Shown: one piece after another, positions 7,142 to 19,110 of the stretch
Layout of the letters: each line of letters begins with the position of its first letter
Numbering within the stretch: the stretch's first letter is position 1
NCBI RefSeq assembly: GCF_000336915.1
Contig: NZ_AOMD01000014.1
Location: 1-64,000 of the forward strand
DNA from: Halococcus saccharolyticus DSM 5350
GTDB taxonomy: Archaea; Halobacteriota; Halobacteria; Halobacteriales; Halococcaceae
Direction: 5' to 3'
DNA length: 64,000 bases
The notes under the pieces: model-generated
What the model was told of the DNA's origin: nothing
Seen by the model: only the letters and a program-made list of their open reading frames with translations
The model's database searches: none
Made by a program: the position numbers and the translations under genes

Positions 7142-8602
7142 CTACCGCGTTTTCGACTCGTCATCCCGACGGAGGTATCGCCACGCCGCGAGGCCGACGC
7201 CACCGAGTGCCGCGGGCACGCCGAACCCTGGTCCTGCACCAGCGCTGCCCCCATCGGCAGTTTCATTGCTCGCTGCTTCGGCTCCGCCTGCCGAACCAGT
7301 TGCCGTCGGTACGGAGCCGTTCGCGGTCGTCGTGTTGCGGTTCGCTGTTGCGTTGCGGCCCGTTGCGGCTGTTGCGGTCGATTCTGGCACCGGGCCGGCA
7401 CGATCGGGGAACGTGTAGAGGTACGCCTGCGGGAGTTCGCCATACTGGTTCCAGCTACAGCCCACGAAGAACTCCCCGGGGACCCCGAGCACGGTCGCCC
7501 AGAAACTCGTGTCCTGGCTTCGTCGCCAGCGGGCGATCTCCTCGGGGTTCGCGGGATCGCTCACGTCGTGGATCTTCACGCCGCCGCGGTACCACGACGA
7601 GTAGAGTCGGCCGTTGGCGAGGTCGAAGTTGTGCGCGGTGGTCCAGAGCCCGCCGTAGCTCGGGGCCGGTGTCGGTGGGGGATCGATCGTGGCGAGCTCT
7701 TCGGGATTTTGCGGCGACTCGATGTCCCAGAGTGTGATCCCGCCCGGGCCGCCCTCGCCCTCGACGGCCCACGACTCGACCCCGACGCCCATGACTGCTG
7801 CGTCGTCGTCGACGGTAACGTAGTGTGAGTTGCCCGGCGGAACCAGCTGTGCGCGCTGGAGTGCTTCACCCGAGAGCGACGCGAGCTTATCCGGCGGCAG
7901 GCCACCAACTCGCGTGATCGCGGTCGGATTCGATGGGTCGCGCACGTCGACCAGCCACGTCCCGGCGTCCCAGTGGGCGATGTAGGCCGTCCCGTCCTGC
8001 ACCCAGATGTCGTGGACCGTCGCGGGAAACAGGGGAATCTCTCCCCAGTTCGGCTCATTGAGGATCGACCACCGCCCGACACGCTCCGGGTCGTCGTCTT
8101 CGATATCGACGATCGTCATCCCGACGGTATCGCCGTCGAACTGCGAGAGATACGCTCGACTATCCGTCAGGAAGGCGTTGTGGATGGCGTAGTCGGTCTC
8201 GTGGACCGCGACTCGTTCGGGGTTCGCCGGGTCACTCACGTCGTAGAGCACCATCGCGTTGATCCCCGCACCCGGGTTTGCGGGACCGACGACGATCAGT
8301 CGGTCACCAGCGAGTTTGGCGTCGCGGATGTCGCGGAGGGGACCGTTCTCGCGGTCGGCGAGCAGCTCTCGGCGGTCGGCGAGCACCCGCGGATTTTGTG
8401 GATCGCTCAGATCGACGACGCCGAATCCGGTCGTGGCGGCGAGAAAGGCCGTCCGGCCGTCGTCGCTCGTGACGACTTCGGTCGCGCCATCGAGCGGAAC
8501 GCGCCCAAGTGGCTCGTACCTGGATTGGGCGGTCGAGCGCCGGGCGACGGCCGGCAGCGAGAGCGTCCCGGCCGCAGCGTACAGCAGTTCCCGGCGTCGC
8601 AT
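7142..8602 (-). CDS. LVIVD-repeat surface protein with Tat signal and PGF-CTERM anchor
   Basis: A 486-residue exported protein. It begins MRRRELLYAAAG, a twin-arginine type signal with a hydrophobic core ending near ARRSTAQS. The body carries at least five LVIVD/beta-propeller repeats, each with a D(V/L)(S/R)DPxNP motif (for example VVDLSDPQNPRVL and IHDVSDPANPEEI). A Thr/Ala/Asn-rich linker leads to GPGFGVPAALGGVGLAAW and a basic tail: the PGF-CTERM sorting signal removed by archaeosortase A with lipid attachment. It is therefore probably displayed on the S-layer side. Its binding role is unknown. The upstream extension to 8713 is rejected because the signal peptide starts at 8602. Confidence 0.85.
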   Translation of the reverse strand: MRRRELLYAAAGTLSLPAVARRSTAQSRYEPLGRVPLDGATEVVTSDDGRTAFLAATTGFGVVDLSDPQNPRVLADRRELLADRENGPLRDIRDAKLAGDRLIVVGPANPGAGINAMVLYDVSDPANPERVAVHETDYAIHNAFLTDSRAYLSQFDGDTVGMTIVDIEDDDPERVGRWSILNEPNWGEIPLFPATVHDIWVQDGTAYIAHWDAGTWLVDVRDPSNPTAITRVGGLPPDKLASLSGEALQRAQLVPPGNSHYVTVDDDAAVMGVGVESWAVEGEGGPGGITLWDIESPQNPEELATIDPPPTPAPSYGGLWTTAHNFDLANGRLYSSWYRGGVKIHDVSDPANPEEIARWRRSQDTSFWATVLGVPGEFFVGCSWNQYGELPQAYLYTFPDRAGPVPESTATAATGRNATANRNTTTANGSVPTATGSAGGAEAASNETADGGSAGAGPGFGVPAALGGVGLAAWRYLRRDDESKTR

Positions 8603-8711
8603 ACGCGGTGTTCGGTCCGGAACGGGTATGGGTTGTGGTTCCGGCGACTCATTGACTTCCCTCGAACCCGTGACGGAGGCTTTTGCTCGTCCCGCTGGTA
8701 TTGCGGTCCGC

Positions 8712-8768
8712 ATGGTGAAGATTGCTATCGACGAGGCGGCACAGAGCGAGATCGACGCCGAGATGTGA
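8712..8768 (+). CDS. Possible 18-residue mini-protein or gene remnant
   Basis: A tiny ORF encoding MVKIAIDEAAQSEIDAEM, divergent from the LVIVD-repeat gene. TTTT at 8681-8684 lies about 29 bases upstream of its ATG, the usual leaderless promoter spacing. The acidic amphipathic sequence looks like haloarchaeal protein and not random reading, but 18 residues are too few to judge. It could be a leader peptide or the stub of a lost gene. Confidence 0.25.
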   Translation: MVKIAIDEAAQSEIDAEM

Positions 8769-8810
8769 GCACTCCCACGTCGATCGCCGGCTCGGCGGTT
8801 CTACCGGCCC

Positions 8811-9782
8811 TCACTCGCGGCGATCGGCCGGATCGCCGGTGCCGTCGGTGAGCGCGCTCGCGAGCGCGCCCCGGACTACGACGTCGTCGCCGAACTCGGT
8901 GAGTCTGACCTCGGGGACGTTGGTCATCACGAGGTCGTCGAGCCGGTCGCGGATCGGATCGACCACGAGTGCCTCGTTGTTGAGCGCGACCGCCCCACCG
9001 ACCGAGATCACGAGCGGCGCGTAGGCGTGGACCACGCCCGCCACGCCCATCGCGTTCCACTCCGCGAGGCGATCGACGACCTGTTCGGCGAACGCGTCCT
9101 CGCGAGCGTGGGCGAACACGTCGACGGCGTCGAACCCCTCCTCGTCGATCGGGAGGGCGGTCGCGGGTCGGTCGGCGTCGTTCCAGAGCAGCCGTGCGTA
9201 CGCCGGGATGTTCGACCCCGAGCAGTACGCCTCCCAGTGACCGTCGTGGCCACAGCCACAGGTCAGCCGTCCCGCGGGGTCGACGGCGTAGTGGCCGACC
9301 TCGCCCGCGTTGCTGTCCCACCCTTTGAGGACGGAGCCATCGACGGTGACGCCCGCACCGATCCCGCTCGAAATCGTGAGGTAGACCATGTCGTCGGGGT
9401 TACGCTCGGCGTGATACCGTTCGCCGATCACGCCCGCGGCGACGTCCTTGTGGAGGTGGATTCGATCCGAGTCCACGAGGTTCGAGATCGGCCCGGTGAG
9501 CGGAACGGTGTCGACCGCGATGTTGGTCGGTTCGACGATCCCTTCGGTGGGATCGAGGCGGCCGGCGGCGGCCACACCGACTGCCTCGATCGCCTCCGGA
9601 GACGTGTCCGCCGCCAGGCACGCCTCGCGGAGACAGTCGAGTATCGCGTCGGTGACCGGGAGCCCCGTGGAGAGGTCGGGCGGGACCGGCCGCTTGTCGC
9701 TGCCATCGATTTTACCGTCGGCGTCGGCGACGACCGCGCGGACGTTCGTCCCCCCGAGATCGACGCCGGCGTACCTCGCCAT
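8811..9782 (-). CDS. ROK-family sugar kinase (probable glucokinase)
   Basis: A 323-residue ROK kinase. The ATP-phosphate loop is DLGGTNVRA near the N-terminus; ISSGIGAG and GEVGHYAVDP mark the sugar-binding core; the zinc motif reads CGCGHDGHWEAYCSG, so the third cysteine of the usual CxCGxxGCxE is histidine. Closest known activities are ATP-dependent glucokinases. Glucose-6-phosphate is also the acceptor for OtsA, so the gene may feed trehalose synthesis, though it is 6 kb away. The start codon is supported by the immediate DLGGTN motif. Confidence 0.85.
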   Translation of the reverse strand: MARYAGVDLGGTNVRAVVADADGKIDGSDKRPVPPDLSTGLPVTDAILDCLREACLAADTSPEAIEAVGVAAAGRLDPTEGIVEPTNIAVDTVPLTGPISNLVDSDRIHLHKDVAAGVIGERYHAERNPDDMVYLTISSGIGAGVTVDGSVLKGWDSNAGEVGHYAVDPAGRLTCGCGHDGHWEAYCSGSNIPAYARLLWNDADRPATALPIDEEGFDAVDVFAHAREDAFAEQVVDRLAEWNAMGVAGVVHAYAPLVISVGGAVALNNEALVVDPIRDRLDDLVMTNVPEVRLTEFGDDVVVRGALASALTDGTGDPADRRE

Positions 9783-9869
9783 ACGTCGGCAACGACGGTC
9801 CTCGTCTTAACTCATCGGCATTGGGATCGCACCGGCGGATGGAAGCCCCCTGGGGACGAACGTGGCCCC

Positions 9870-10607
9870 ATGATCGACCCCGATCTCGCCGGCCGAACGG
9901 CGCTCGTCACCGGCAGTGCGAAGGGTGTCGGCCGTGAGCTCCTGCTCGCGCTCGCCGACTGTGGTGCGTCGGTCGCCGTCCACTACAACACCAGCGCCGA
10001 CGCCGCCGACGATGTGGCCGAACTGGCCCGCGAGCACGACGTCGACGTCACGACTGCACAGGCCGACGTCACCGACCCCGAGGCCGTCGACGACCTCTTT
10101 GCCACCGTCGAGGGCGAGTTGGGGAGCGTGGACGTGCTCGTGAACAACGTGGGTGCGTTCGCGCCGACTCACTGGGAGGTGATCGACTTCGAGACGTGGA
10201 ATCGGGTGCTCGAAACCAACCTGAACGGGACCTACCTCTGTTCGAAGCGCGCGCTGGATGGGATGCGCGCGGCCGAGTGGGGCCGGATCGTCAACGTCGG
10301 CTACGCGAGCGCCGACCGACTGCTCGTCAGCCCACAGAACTTCCCCTATTTTGTGGCCAAAGCAGGCGTGTTGATGTTCACTCGGATGCTCGCCGCCGAC
10401 ACCCAAGAGGAGGGGATCACGGTAAACGCGATCTCACCGTACGTGGTCGAGAACTCCGACGTGTTCCCCGACAGCCTGCCTCGTGGACGAGCAGCGAAAT
10501 TCGAGGACATGGTCCAGGCGATGTGCTTTTTCCTCGAAGCCGACAGCGACTATCTGAGCGGACAGAACGTCGCTGTCGACGGCGGGTGGCGGCCAGAGCG
10601 AGTGTAA
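9870..10607 (+). CDS. Short-chain dehydrogenase/reductase
   Basis: A 245-residue NAD(P)-dependent oxidoreductase of the classical SDR family. It shows TGSAKGVG (TGxxxGxG cofactor loop), NNVG in place of NNAG, and YFVAK as the YxxxK catalytic pair; GQNVAVDGGW is the usual C-terminal ending. The closest relatives by pattern are 3-oxoacyl-ACP reductase-like SDRs. The substrate cannot be told. ATG 9870 is chosen because the cofactor motif follows about 13 residues later; the longer frame upstream overlaps the ROK kinase on the opposite strand. Confidence 0.85.
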   Translation: MIDPDLAGRTALVTGSAKGVGRELLLALADCGASVAVHYNTSADAADDVAELAREHDVDVTTAQADVTDPEAVDDLFATVEGELGSVDVLVNNVGAFAPTHWEVIDFETWNRVLETNLNGTYLCSKRALDGMRAAEWGRIVNVGYASADRLLVSPQNFPYFVAKAGVLMFTRMLAADTQEEGITVNAISPYVVENSDVFPDSLPRGRAAKFEDMVQAMCFFLEADSDYLSGQNVAVDGGWRPERV

Positions 10608-10758
10608 CCTTCGCCACCGAACCGCTCATCGAAAGTGGCGACAGTACGGGAAAGAGAGGCTGTTGGTCGACGTTCGATGAGCGCGAACGAGTCCCCGCAA
10701 GCTGCGATTCGGGCCGGGACCGACAGGGTTTCACCGTCCGCGCCCGCATCGAAACCCA

Positions 10759-13701
<2,943 letters not shown>

Positions 13702-13725
13702 CGTTCACGTGGGTTCCGCCGCCGA

Positions 13726-14886
13726 TCACTCTTCGACGAGTTGCGCCACGGCGTCGTAAACGTCGCTCCGATCCAGCGCGGAGCGCACGAGCAGCCGACC
13801 GCCGATGCTCGCCGGACTGATCACCGTGTCGGCTCCTGCGCGTTCGAGCTTCGGGACGTTCTCGCGGTCGGTCGCGGCCGCGACGATGTACACCTCGTCG
13901 TTCAGGTCCCGCGCCGTCAGCACCGCGAGCGCGTCCTTGGCGTCGTCGTCGGTCGCGACCACGACCGCCCGTGCGTCGTCGATGCGGGCGTGCTGGAGTG
14001 GTTCCTCGTCGCTCGGGTTCGCGGTGAGGACGTCGACGCCGCGATCCGATAGTGCCGACGCTTGCTCGGAATCCGGCGTGATGACGAGGAATTCGGCGGC
14101 GTCGGTGAGTTCCGTGACTACGGGTTCGGTGAGGTCGCCGTAACCGAGCACGAGCACGTGATCCTCGAGGAGTTCGAGTTGACCCCCGCTCATGCGTCCG
14201 AGTGCCCGCGAGAACCGCGCTTCGATCGCGGGGCCCAGCAGCGTCCCGAGCGCGAGCGCGAAGCTGCTGGCCCCGAGGAGCACGACCGAGATGCCGAACA
14301 GCCGCGCTGCCTGGCTCGTCGGCACCGCGTCGCCGTAGCCGACCGTGCTCGCGGTCGCGATCGTGTAGTAGAACGCGTCGATCGGGGTGTCGATAGTGGT
14401 GAAGTCTTCACGAAGCGTGTACGCGCCCACCGTCCCATAAACCTGTGTGGCGACGAGCGCGGCCCCGGCAGCCAGCTGGGACGTCGAGACCGAAAGCTCC
14501 CGGTCGAACCGTGCGGCGTTCGCGAGCACCACCGGCAGCGTCACGATCGAGAGCACGACGAGCGGCACCGACAGCGAACTCGACTGGAGCAGTCCCTGGA
14601 GCGCACCCATCGGGAGGAGGATGGTCGTCGCGTACCACGCGACACGCAGTCGTCGCCGGAGCCCGAGCGCGCTCACGACGAGCAGAAAGCCGGTGAGTGC
14701 GCCCGTGAAACCGGCGGTTCGCTGTATCCACTCCGGAACGAATTGTCCGAGCGGGCCGACGACGCTCCGCGCACCGATGTTCGCGACCCCGGTCGCTACC
14801 GACAGCGCGGCGACGGTCGCGGCGAGGAGGACCGTGAGCCGGCCGCCGTGGCGCTGCCAGTACGAACGAAGCGGCGTGCTGTCCAC
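13726..14886 (-). CDS. Potassium channel with RCK (TrkA-N) regulatory domain
   Basis: A 386-residue membrane protein. The N-terminal half has about five hydrophobic segments, ending in a pore with the selectivity filter TVGYGD (residues 181-186). The C-terminal half is an RCK/TrkA-N Rossmann domain (VLVLGYGDLTEPVVTEL), followed by NAD-fold strands. The start is taken as GTG at 14886 because ATAAAA (TTTTAT on the coding strand) lies 25-30 bases upstream; the longer ATG start at 14958 would place the promoter inside the gene. It lies head-to-tail after TrkH and, like it, probably serves potassium balance. Confidence 0.87.
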   Translation of the reverse strand: MDSTPLRSYWQRHGGRLTVLLAATVAALSVATGVANIGARSVVGPLGQFVPEWIQRTAGFTGALTGFLLVVSALGLRRRLRVAWYATTILLPMGALQGLLQSSSLSVPLVVLSIVTLPVVLANAARFDRELSVSTSQLAAGAALVATQVYGTVGAYTLREDFTTIDTPIDAFYYTIATASTVGYGDAVPTSQAARLFGISVVLLGASSFALALGTLLGPAIEARFSRALGRMSGGQLELLEDHVLVLGYGDLTEPVVTELTDAAEFLVITPDSEQASALSDRGVDVLTANPSDEEPLQHARIDDARAVVVATDDDAKDALAVLTARDLNDEVYIVAAATDRENVPKLERAGADTVISPASIGGRLLVRSALDRSDVYDAVAQLVEE

Positions 14887-14910
14887 TCGCGTTGCTACCA
14901 GGCCACATCG

Positions 14911-14916
14911 ATAAAA
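14911..14916 (-). promoter_or_regulatory. TATA-like box for the RCK potassium channel
   Basis: TTTTAT on the minus strand is 25-30 bases ahead of GTG 14886 and decides that start codon. Confidence 0.5.
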
Positions 14917-15006
14917 CTGGACCGATGCCGCGCCGTGGTCCCATTCCGTCCGTCCCATCCGCTCGTTCGTCGATCCGCGAACACCAGAATCGCGGCGTTT
15001 GGGCCC

Positions 15007-16587
15007 TCAGACTCGCCAGTACGAGGGAGTGAACACGATGAGGACCGAGAGGATCTCGAGGCGGCCGATCCACATCAACAGCGCCATGTAGACCTTCGCA
15101 ACCCCCGAGAACGGCAGGAAGTTGTTCATCGGCCCCACGACGCCGACCCCGGGTCCGACGTTGCCGAGCGTCGCGATCGCCGCGCTCACCGCCTCGATGC
15201 CGGAGAGTTCGAGGCCGATCAGGTGGCCGTCGATGTAGAGCACTATCGTCGAAACCGCGAAGATCACGATGAAGAGCATCACGAACACGAACACGCTCCG
15301 GATCGTGTCCTCGTCGGTCGGTCCCGAGGGGAGCTCGATCGGCCGCACCGCTTCGGGGTGGATCGAGGTGAACAGCTCCCGGGCCATCGCCTTCTGCACG
15401 AGATACCACCGGATGATCTTGATCGAGCCCGCTGCGGAGCCCGCAGACCCTCCCAGAAACATCGCAAAGAGGAGCACGACCTGGCTCGACTGGTCCCACG
15501 TGTTGAAATCCATGCTCGCGTAGCCCGTGGTGGTCACGATCGCGGCGGTCTGGAAAACGGCCTGGCGCACCGAGTGCTCGACGTTGCCAGGGATCGTCGC
15601 GACTCCGGAGGGAACCTCGTCGAGGCCGACGCCGGCGAACAGCAAAACAGCGAGGAGGCCGCCGACGACGCCCATCGCGAGGAGATACGACCGGAACTCG
15701 ACGTTGCGGAACAGCCGTCCGGGTTCGCCGCGCATGGCGTACCAAAAGAGCGCGAAGTTGGTGCCGGCGACGATCATGAAGACGATCACTGCCCACTGGA
15801 TCGCCGGCGAGAACGCCTCGACGCTCCGTGCTTCGGGCGAGAACCCGCCCGTCGGAAGCGTTGTCAGGGCGTGTGAGACCGCGTTGTAGAAATCCATTGC
15901 GGGGGCTACGCCGGCGAGGTGGAGGCCGTAGTACACCGTGACCGCGAGCGCCGTGAACCCGACGTAGATCCCCCAGAGCGCCCGAGCGGTGTCCTGAATC
16001 CGCGGGGTAAGCTTCTCGATCGAGAGGCCGGGTGCTTCCTCGCCGATGACCTGTGCGCCACCGACCGAGAGTTCGGGGAGGATGGCGACCATGAGCACCA
16101 GAATCCCCATCCCTCCGATCCACTGGGTGAGCTGTCGCCACAACAGAATCGACCGCGAGTGCTGTTCGAATGAGATCTCCGCGAGGACGGTCGATCCCGT
16201 CGTGGTGAACCCGCTCATGCTCTCGAAGAAGGCGTTCGCCGGGTGGGCGATCGTACCCTGGCCCGCGAGCAGGTACGGGAGCATCCCGACCAGCGGGACG
16301 ATCAGCCACGTGAGGCTCACAACGAGGAACGCCTCGCGGTGGCCGAGCTGAGCGTCGGATCGGAGCCGATCGAGGACGACGCCCAGCCCGCCCATCGCCG
16401 CGATCGTCACGAGAAACGGGATCGGGTCCTCGCCGTAGTAGAGTGCGACCGCCGCCGGTACGAGCGGCGCGAGCGCCATGTATTTGAGCACCAGGCCGAC
16501 GAACCCCAGACTCGACTTGTAGTCGATATAGATGTCGAGATCGAAGCTGAGAGCGTCAGTCACCGCACTCAGCCGGTCGGTGCGCAT
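15007..16587 (-). CDS. trkH: TrkH-family potassium uptake protein
   Basis: A 526-residue polytopic membrane protein of the TrkH/KtrB superfamily, a K+ transporter essential for the salt-in strategy. Four pore loops with the conserved glycine are visible in order: SMSGFTTTGST, LTTLPTGGFSPE, ATIVTTTGYASMDF and AIATLGNVGPG. A Trk system needs a soluble TrkA partner, which is not adjacent; the neighbouring RCK-domain channel is a separate protein. The start MRTDRLSAVTDAL is set by TTATTT on the minus strand about 27 bases upstream. Confidence 0.93.
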   Translation of the reverse strand: MRTDRLSAVTDALSFDLDIYIDYKSSLGFVGLVLKYMALAPLVPAAVALYYGEDPIPFLVTIAAMGGLGVVLDRLRSDAQLGHREAFLVVSLTWLIVPLVGMLPYLLAGQGTIAHPANAFFESMSGFTTTGSTVLAEISFEQHSRSILLWRQLTQWIGGMGILVLMVAILPELSVGGAQVIGEEAPGLSIEKLTPRIQDTARALWGIYVGFTALAVTVYYGLHLAGVAPAMDFYNAVSHALTTLPTGGFSPEARSVEAFSPAIQWAVIVFMIVAGTNFALFWYAMRGEPGRLFRNVEFRSYLLAMGVVGGLLAVLLFAGVGLDEVPSGVATIPGNVEHSVRQAVFQTAAIVTTTGYASMDFNTWDQSSQVVLLFAMFLGGSAGSAAGSIKIIRWYLVQKAMARELFTSIHPEAVRPIELPSGPTDEDTIRSVFVFVMLFIVIFAVSTIVLYIDGHLIGLELSGIEAVSAAIATLGNVGPGVGVVGPMNNFLPFSGVAKVYMALLMWIGRLEILSVLIVFTPSYWRV

Positions 16588-16612
16588 GCGACTGTGTGGG
16601 TGCCCGTCCGAC

Positions 16613-16618
16613 AAATAA
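16613..16618 (-). promoter_or_regulatory. TATA-like box for trkH
   Basis: TTATTT on the minus strand, 26-31 bases before ATG 16587, as for a leaderless transcript. The same intergenic region also serves the divergent BNR-repeat gene, which has AACGTTTTGA at 16691-16700. Confidence 0.5.
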
Positions 16619-16723
16619 GGGGCTCGATACACGAACCGAGAACCGCCCAGCGGCGAGCGCGCACGGCGTACTCGGTGCCGGCCGGGGACGAACGTTTTGA
16701 ATCACCGCCGCGTAGCCCTCGCC

Positions 16724-17758
16724 ATGCCAACGATCCACGCCGCGATGCGGAACGGGCTGCTCGTCGCCGAACGCGACGACGATGACGCCGCGGACCACGA
16801 CGCCTGGCGGACGACGCAACGCCTCGGGGATCACGACCTCGAATGCGTCGCGGTCCACCCCGAGGCTCCCGGTCGCGTCTTCGTCGGGACGTTCGACGCG
16901 GGGCTCCACCGGAGCCAGGACGGTGGGGAGAGCTTCGAGCGCGTCGGCGAAGGAACCATCGGCGAGCACGTGATGTCGCTCGCAGTCGATCCGGAGAGTC
17001 CGAAAACGATCTGGACCGGGACCGAGCCGAGCGCGGTCTACCGATCGACCGACGGCGGCGAGTCGTGGGAGCGCCGCGAAGGACTCACCGACCTGCCGTC
17101 CTCGTCGGAGTGGTCGTTCCCGCCGCGGCCCGACACCCACCACGTCCGGTGGATCGAACCCGACCCCCACAGCCCGGACCATCTCTACGTCGGGATCGAG
17201 GCAGGTGCGCTGGTCGAAACCCACGACGCCGGCGCGACGTGGGAGGACCGCGTCGAAACCGCGCGCGTCGACAACCACTCCCTCGCCACGCACCCCGATG
17301 CGCCCGAACGCGCGTGGTCGGCGGCGGGCGACGGCTACGCCGAGACTCACGACGCCGGTGAGACGTGGGTCCATCCGCAAGAAGGTCTCGGCCACCGGTA
17401 CTGCTGGAGCGTCGCGGTCGATCCTGCCGATCCCGATACCGTCCTACTCTCGTCTGCAAGCGGTCCTCGATCGGCACACAACGCCGACACCGCCGAGAGC
17501 TACGTCTACCGCAAGCGTGGCAATGGCTCGGAGTCGGATGCCGACTCGTGGGAGCGCCTCGACGACCGCGGCCTCCCGACCGGCGAGGGCGTCGTCCGCG
17601 CGGTGCTCGCGCCGGGCGCGGCGGGCGAGTTCTACGCGGTCAACAACCGTGGTCTCTTTTTCACGACCGACGCCGGCGATTCCTGGACCCGTCTCGGCGT
17701 CGAGTGGCCTGCGGCGTTCGAGTCACAGACGCCGCGCGGCCTCGCCGTGCTCGGCTGA
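16724..17758 (+). CDS. BNR/Asp-box beta-propeller protein
   Basis: A 344-residue protein built of sialidase-type repeats. Asp-box motifs recur: SQDGGESF, STDGGESW, THDAGATW, THDAGETW and TTDAGDSW, giving a probable beta-propeller. There is no signal peptide, so it is probably cytoplasmic, unlike secreted sialidases; catalytic residues of sialidases are not apparent. Such WD40/YVTN/BNR-like proteins are common in haloarchaea without a known role. MPTIHAAMRNG is preferred over the upstream in-frame start at 16697, which falls in the promoter. Confidence 0.8.
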   Translation: MPTIHAAMRNGLLVAERDDDDAADHDAWRTTQRLGDHDLECVAVHPEAPGRVFVGTFDAGLHRSQDGGESFERVGEGTIGEHVMSLAVDPESPKTIWTGTEPSAVYRSTDGGESWERREGLTDLPSSSEWSFPPRPDTHHVRWIEPDPHSPDHLYVGIEAGALVETHDAGATWEDRVETARVDNHSLATHPDAPERAWSAAGDGYAETHDAGETWVHPQEGLGHRYCWSVAVDPADPDTVLLSSASGPRSAHNADTAESYVYRKRGNGSESDADSWERLDDRGLPTGEGVVRAVLAPGAAGEFYAVNNRGLFFTTDAGDSWTRLGVEWPAAFESQTPRGLAVLG

Positions 17759-17795
17759 TCTGCACGGCGGTCGACGGCGCACGCTCGTTGCCGGG

Positions 17796-18797
17796 TCAGT
17801 TCTCGAACTCGGTGCGTTCGGTCGTGGGGGTCGGGCCGTCGCGGTCGGCGTAGAACGCGCGATAGGTCGCCCGATACCGCGCGAGCTTTCGATAGAGGAA
17901 GTAGCCGAAGAACCCATCGTACAGCACGACGAACCCAAGAAGTGTCACGAAGTTCGGAACCCCGAGCACCGCCGCCGCGATGGCCGGAACGAACGTGAGC
18001 GTGTTGTAGGTCGCGTGGATCAGCGCGGCGATCAGGAGGCCTTTGATCACGATCGGGCCCGCACGATCGCGGTTGAACTTCGCCAGCCCGAGGTAGTAGC
18101 CTGCGAAAGCCGAGTAGATCACGTGGCCCGGTCCGGCGATCGCGCGGGCGGGCGTGATCCCGCCGCCCGCACCGAGGATGTTGCCGATCACCGGGGTGCT
18201 GACTGCGTCGGTGATGTAGAGGGCGTTCTCGATCGATGCGAACCCGAGACCCGCGACCGCACCGTACACCGCGCCGTCGATCACCGCGTCGAAACGCGAA
18301 CTCCGGTAGGCGTAGATCCTGACTGCGAGCCACTTCACCGTCTCCTCGACCGGTCCGACCACGAGATAGAAAAACCAGACCGTTCCCACCACCGGCACCA
18401 GTTCGAACACGTTACCGAATGCGGAGTTGACCAGCGCGGCGAACCCCGCGAACAGTGTCCCGAGCGCGAACGTCGCAGCGAGCAAGGATAGTGGCTCCGC
18501 CGACGTCACATCCGTATGCCAGACGAACGCGACGAGCGCGAGCGCCGGCAGGATCGACAGCAGCGTGAACCCGCCGACGATGGGGTTCGTGACTCGCGTG
18601 AGATCGGTGCTCGACAGCAACAACCAGAGGATGGCGAGCGACGCGAGCACCAGGATTAGTTGTGCGGTCGCCTGCAACACCCGATAGAGCGTGACCGCGA
18701 TCCCGTCGAGCGGCGACCGCACCTCCCACGTCGTCACATCGTAGAGATCGCGCGTCCCGTCGTCGCGCGCCTGCACCGGATCGTGTCCGTCCACCAT
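17796..18797 (-). CDS. PrsW-family intramembrane metalloprotease
   Basis: A 333-residue polytopic protein with about eight helices. The three PrsW signatures are present: EETVK (Glu151, Glu152, Lys155), FASIE (Phe186 to Glu190), and histidines in GPGHVIYSAF (His225) and ALIHATYN (His261). Bacterial PrsW cleaves the anti-sigma factor RsiW; archaea lack that target, so the substrate is unknown. The gene is divergent from a 49-residue acidic ORF 119 bases away. Catalytic residues look intact, so activity is expected. Confidence 0.85.
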   Translation of the reverse strand: MVDGHDPVQARDDGTRDLYDVTTWEVRSPLDGIAVTLYRVLQATAQLILVLASLAILWLLLSSTDLTRVTNPIVGGFTLLSILPALALVAFVWHTDVTSAEPLSLLAATFALGTLFAGFAALVNSAFGNVFELVPVVGTVWFFYLVVGPVEETVKWLAVRIYAYRSSRFDAVIDGAVYGAVAGLGFASIENALYITDAVSTPVIGNILGAGGGITPARAIAGPGHVIYSAFAGYYLGLAKFNRDRAGPIVIKGLLIAALIHATYNTLTFVPAIAAAVLGVPNFVTLLGFVVLYDGFFGYFLYRKLARYRATYRAFYADRDGPTPTTERTEFEN

Positions 18798-18916
18798 ACC
18801 CGCTTCTCGGCCCCCTGTTCCTAACCGTTGTCCCTGTCCGAAAAAACCATGTGATTATATAACATTATCGCCTTTAGGCGTAGATTGATGTGGTTCCGTC
18901 GACGAGCCACAGGTCC

Positions 18917-19066
18917 ATGACACCACGAAGCACATCGCGAGGGATTCTTTACGCGACACTCCCGACCGAGAAGTCGGACGAGGAGGAACAACCGACGGCA
19001 GTAGAGACGACAGAGGAACCCACGGCGGCGCGGTCGAACGCCGGCCCCGCTCCTGCGGACGACTGA
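18917..19066 (+). CDS. Small acidic protein, unknown function
   Basis: A 49-residue ORF starting MTPRSTSRGILYATLPTE. The N-terminus is basic, then Glu/Thr/Ala-rich and disordered, ending PAPADD. Composition and codon use are haloarchaeal, and the upstream 100 bases are AT-rich (ATTATATAAC near 18853-18862, CTTTAGG near 18871-18877). It is divergent from the PrsW-like protease. No family recognised; reality as a gene is moderately likely. Confidence 0.45.
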   Translation: MTPRSTSRGILYATLPTEKSDEEEQPTAVETTEEPTAARSNAGPAPADD

Positions 19067-19110
19067 TTCGACGGACCCCTTCTCCGCTGGTTACTCTCGC
19101 CGAGCGTGAG

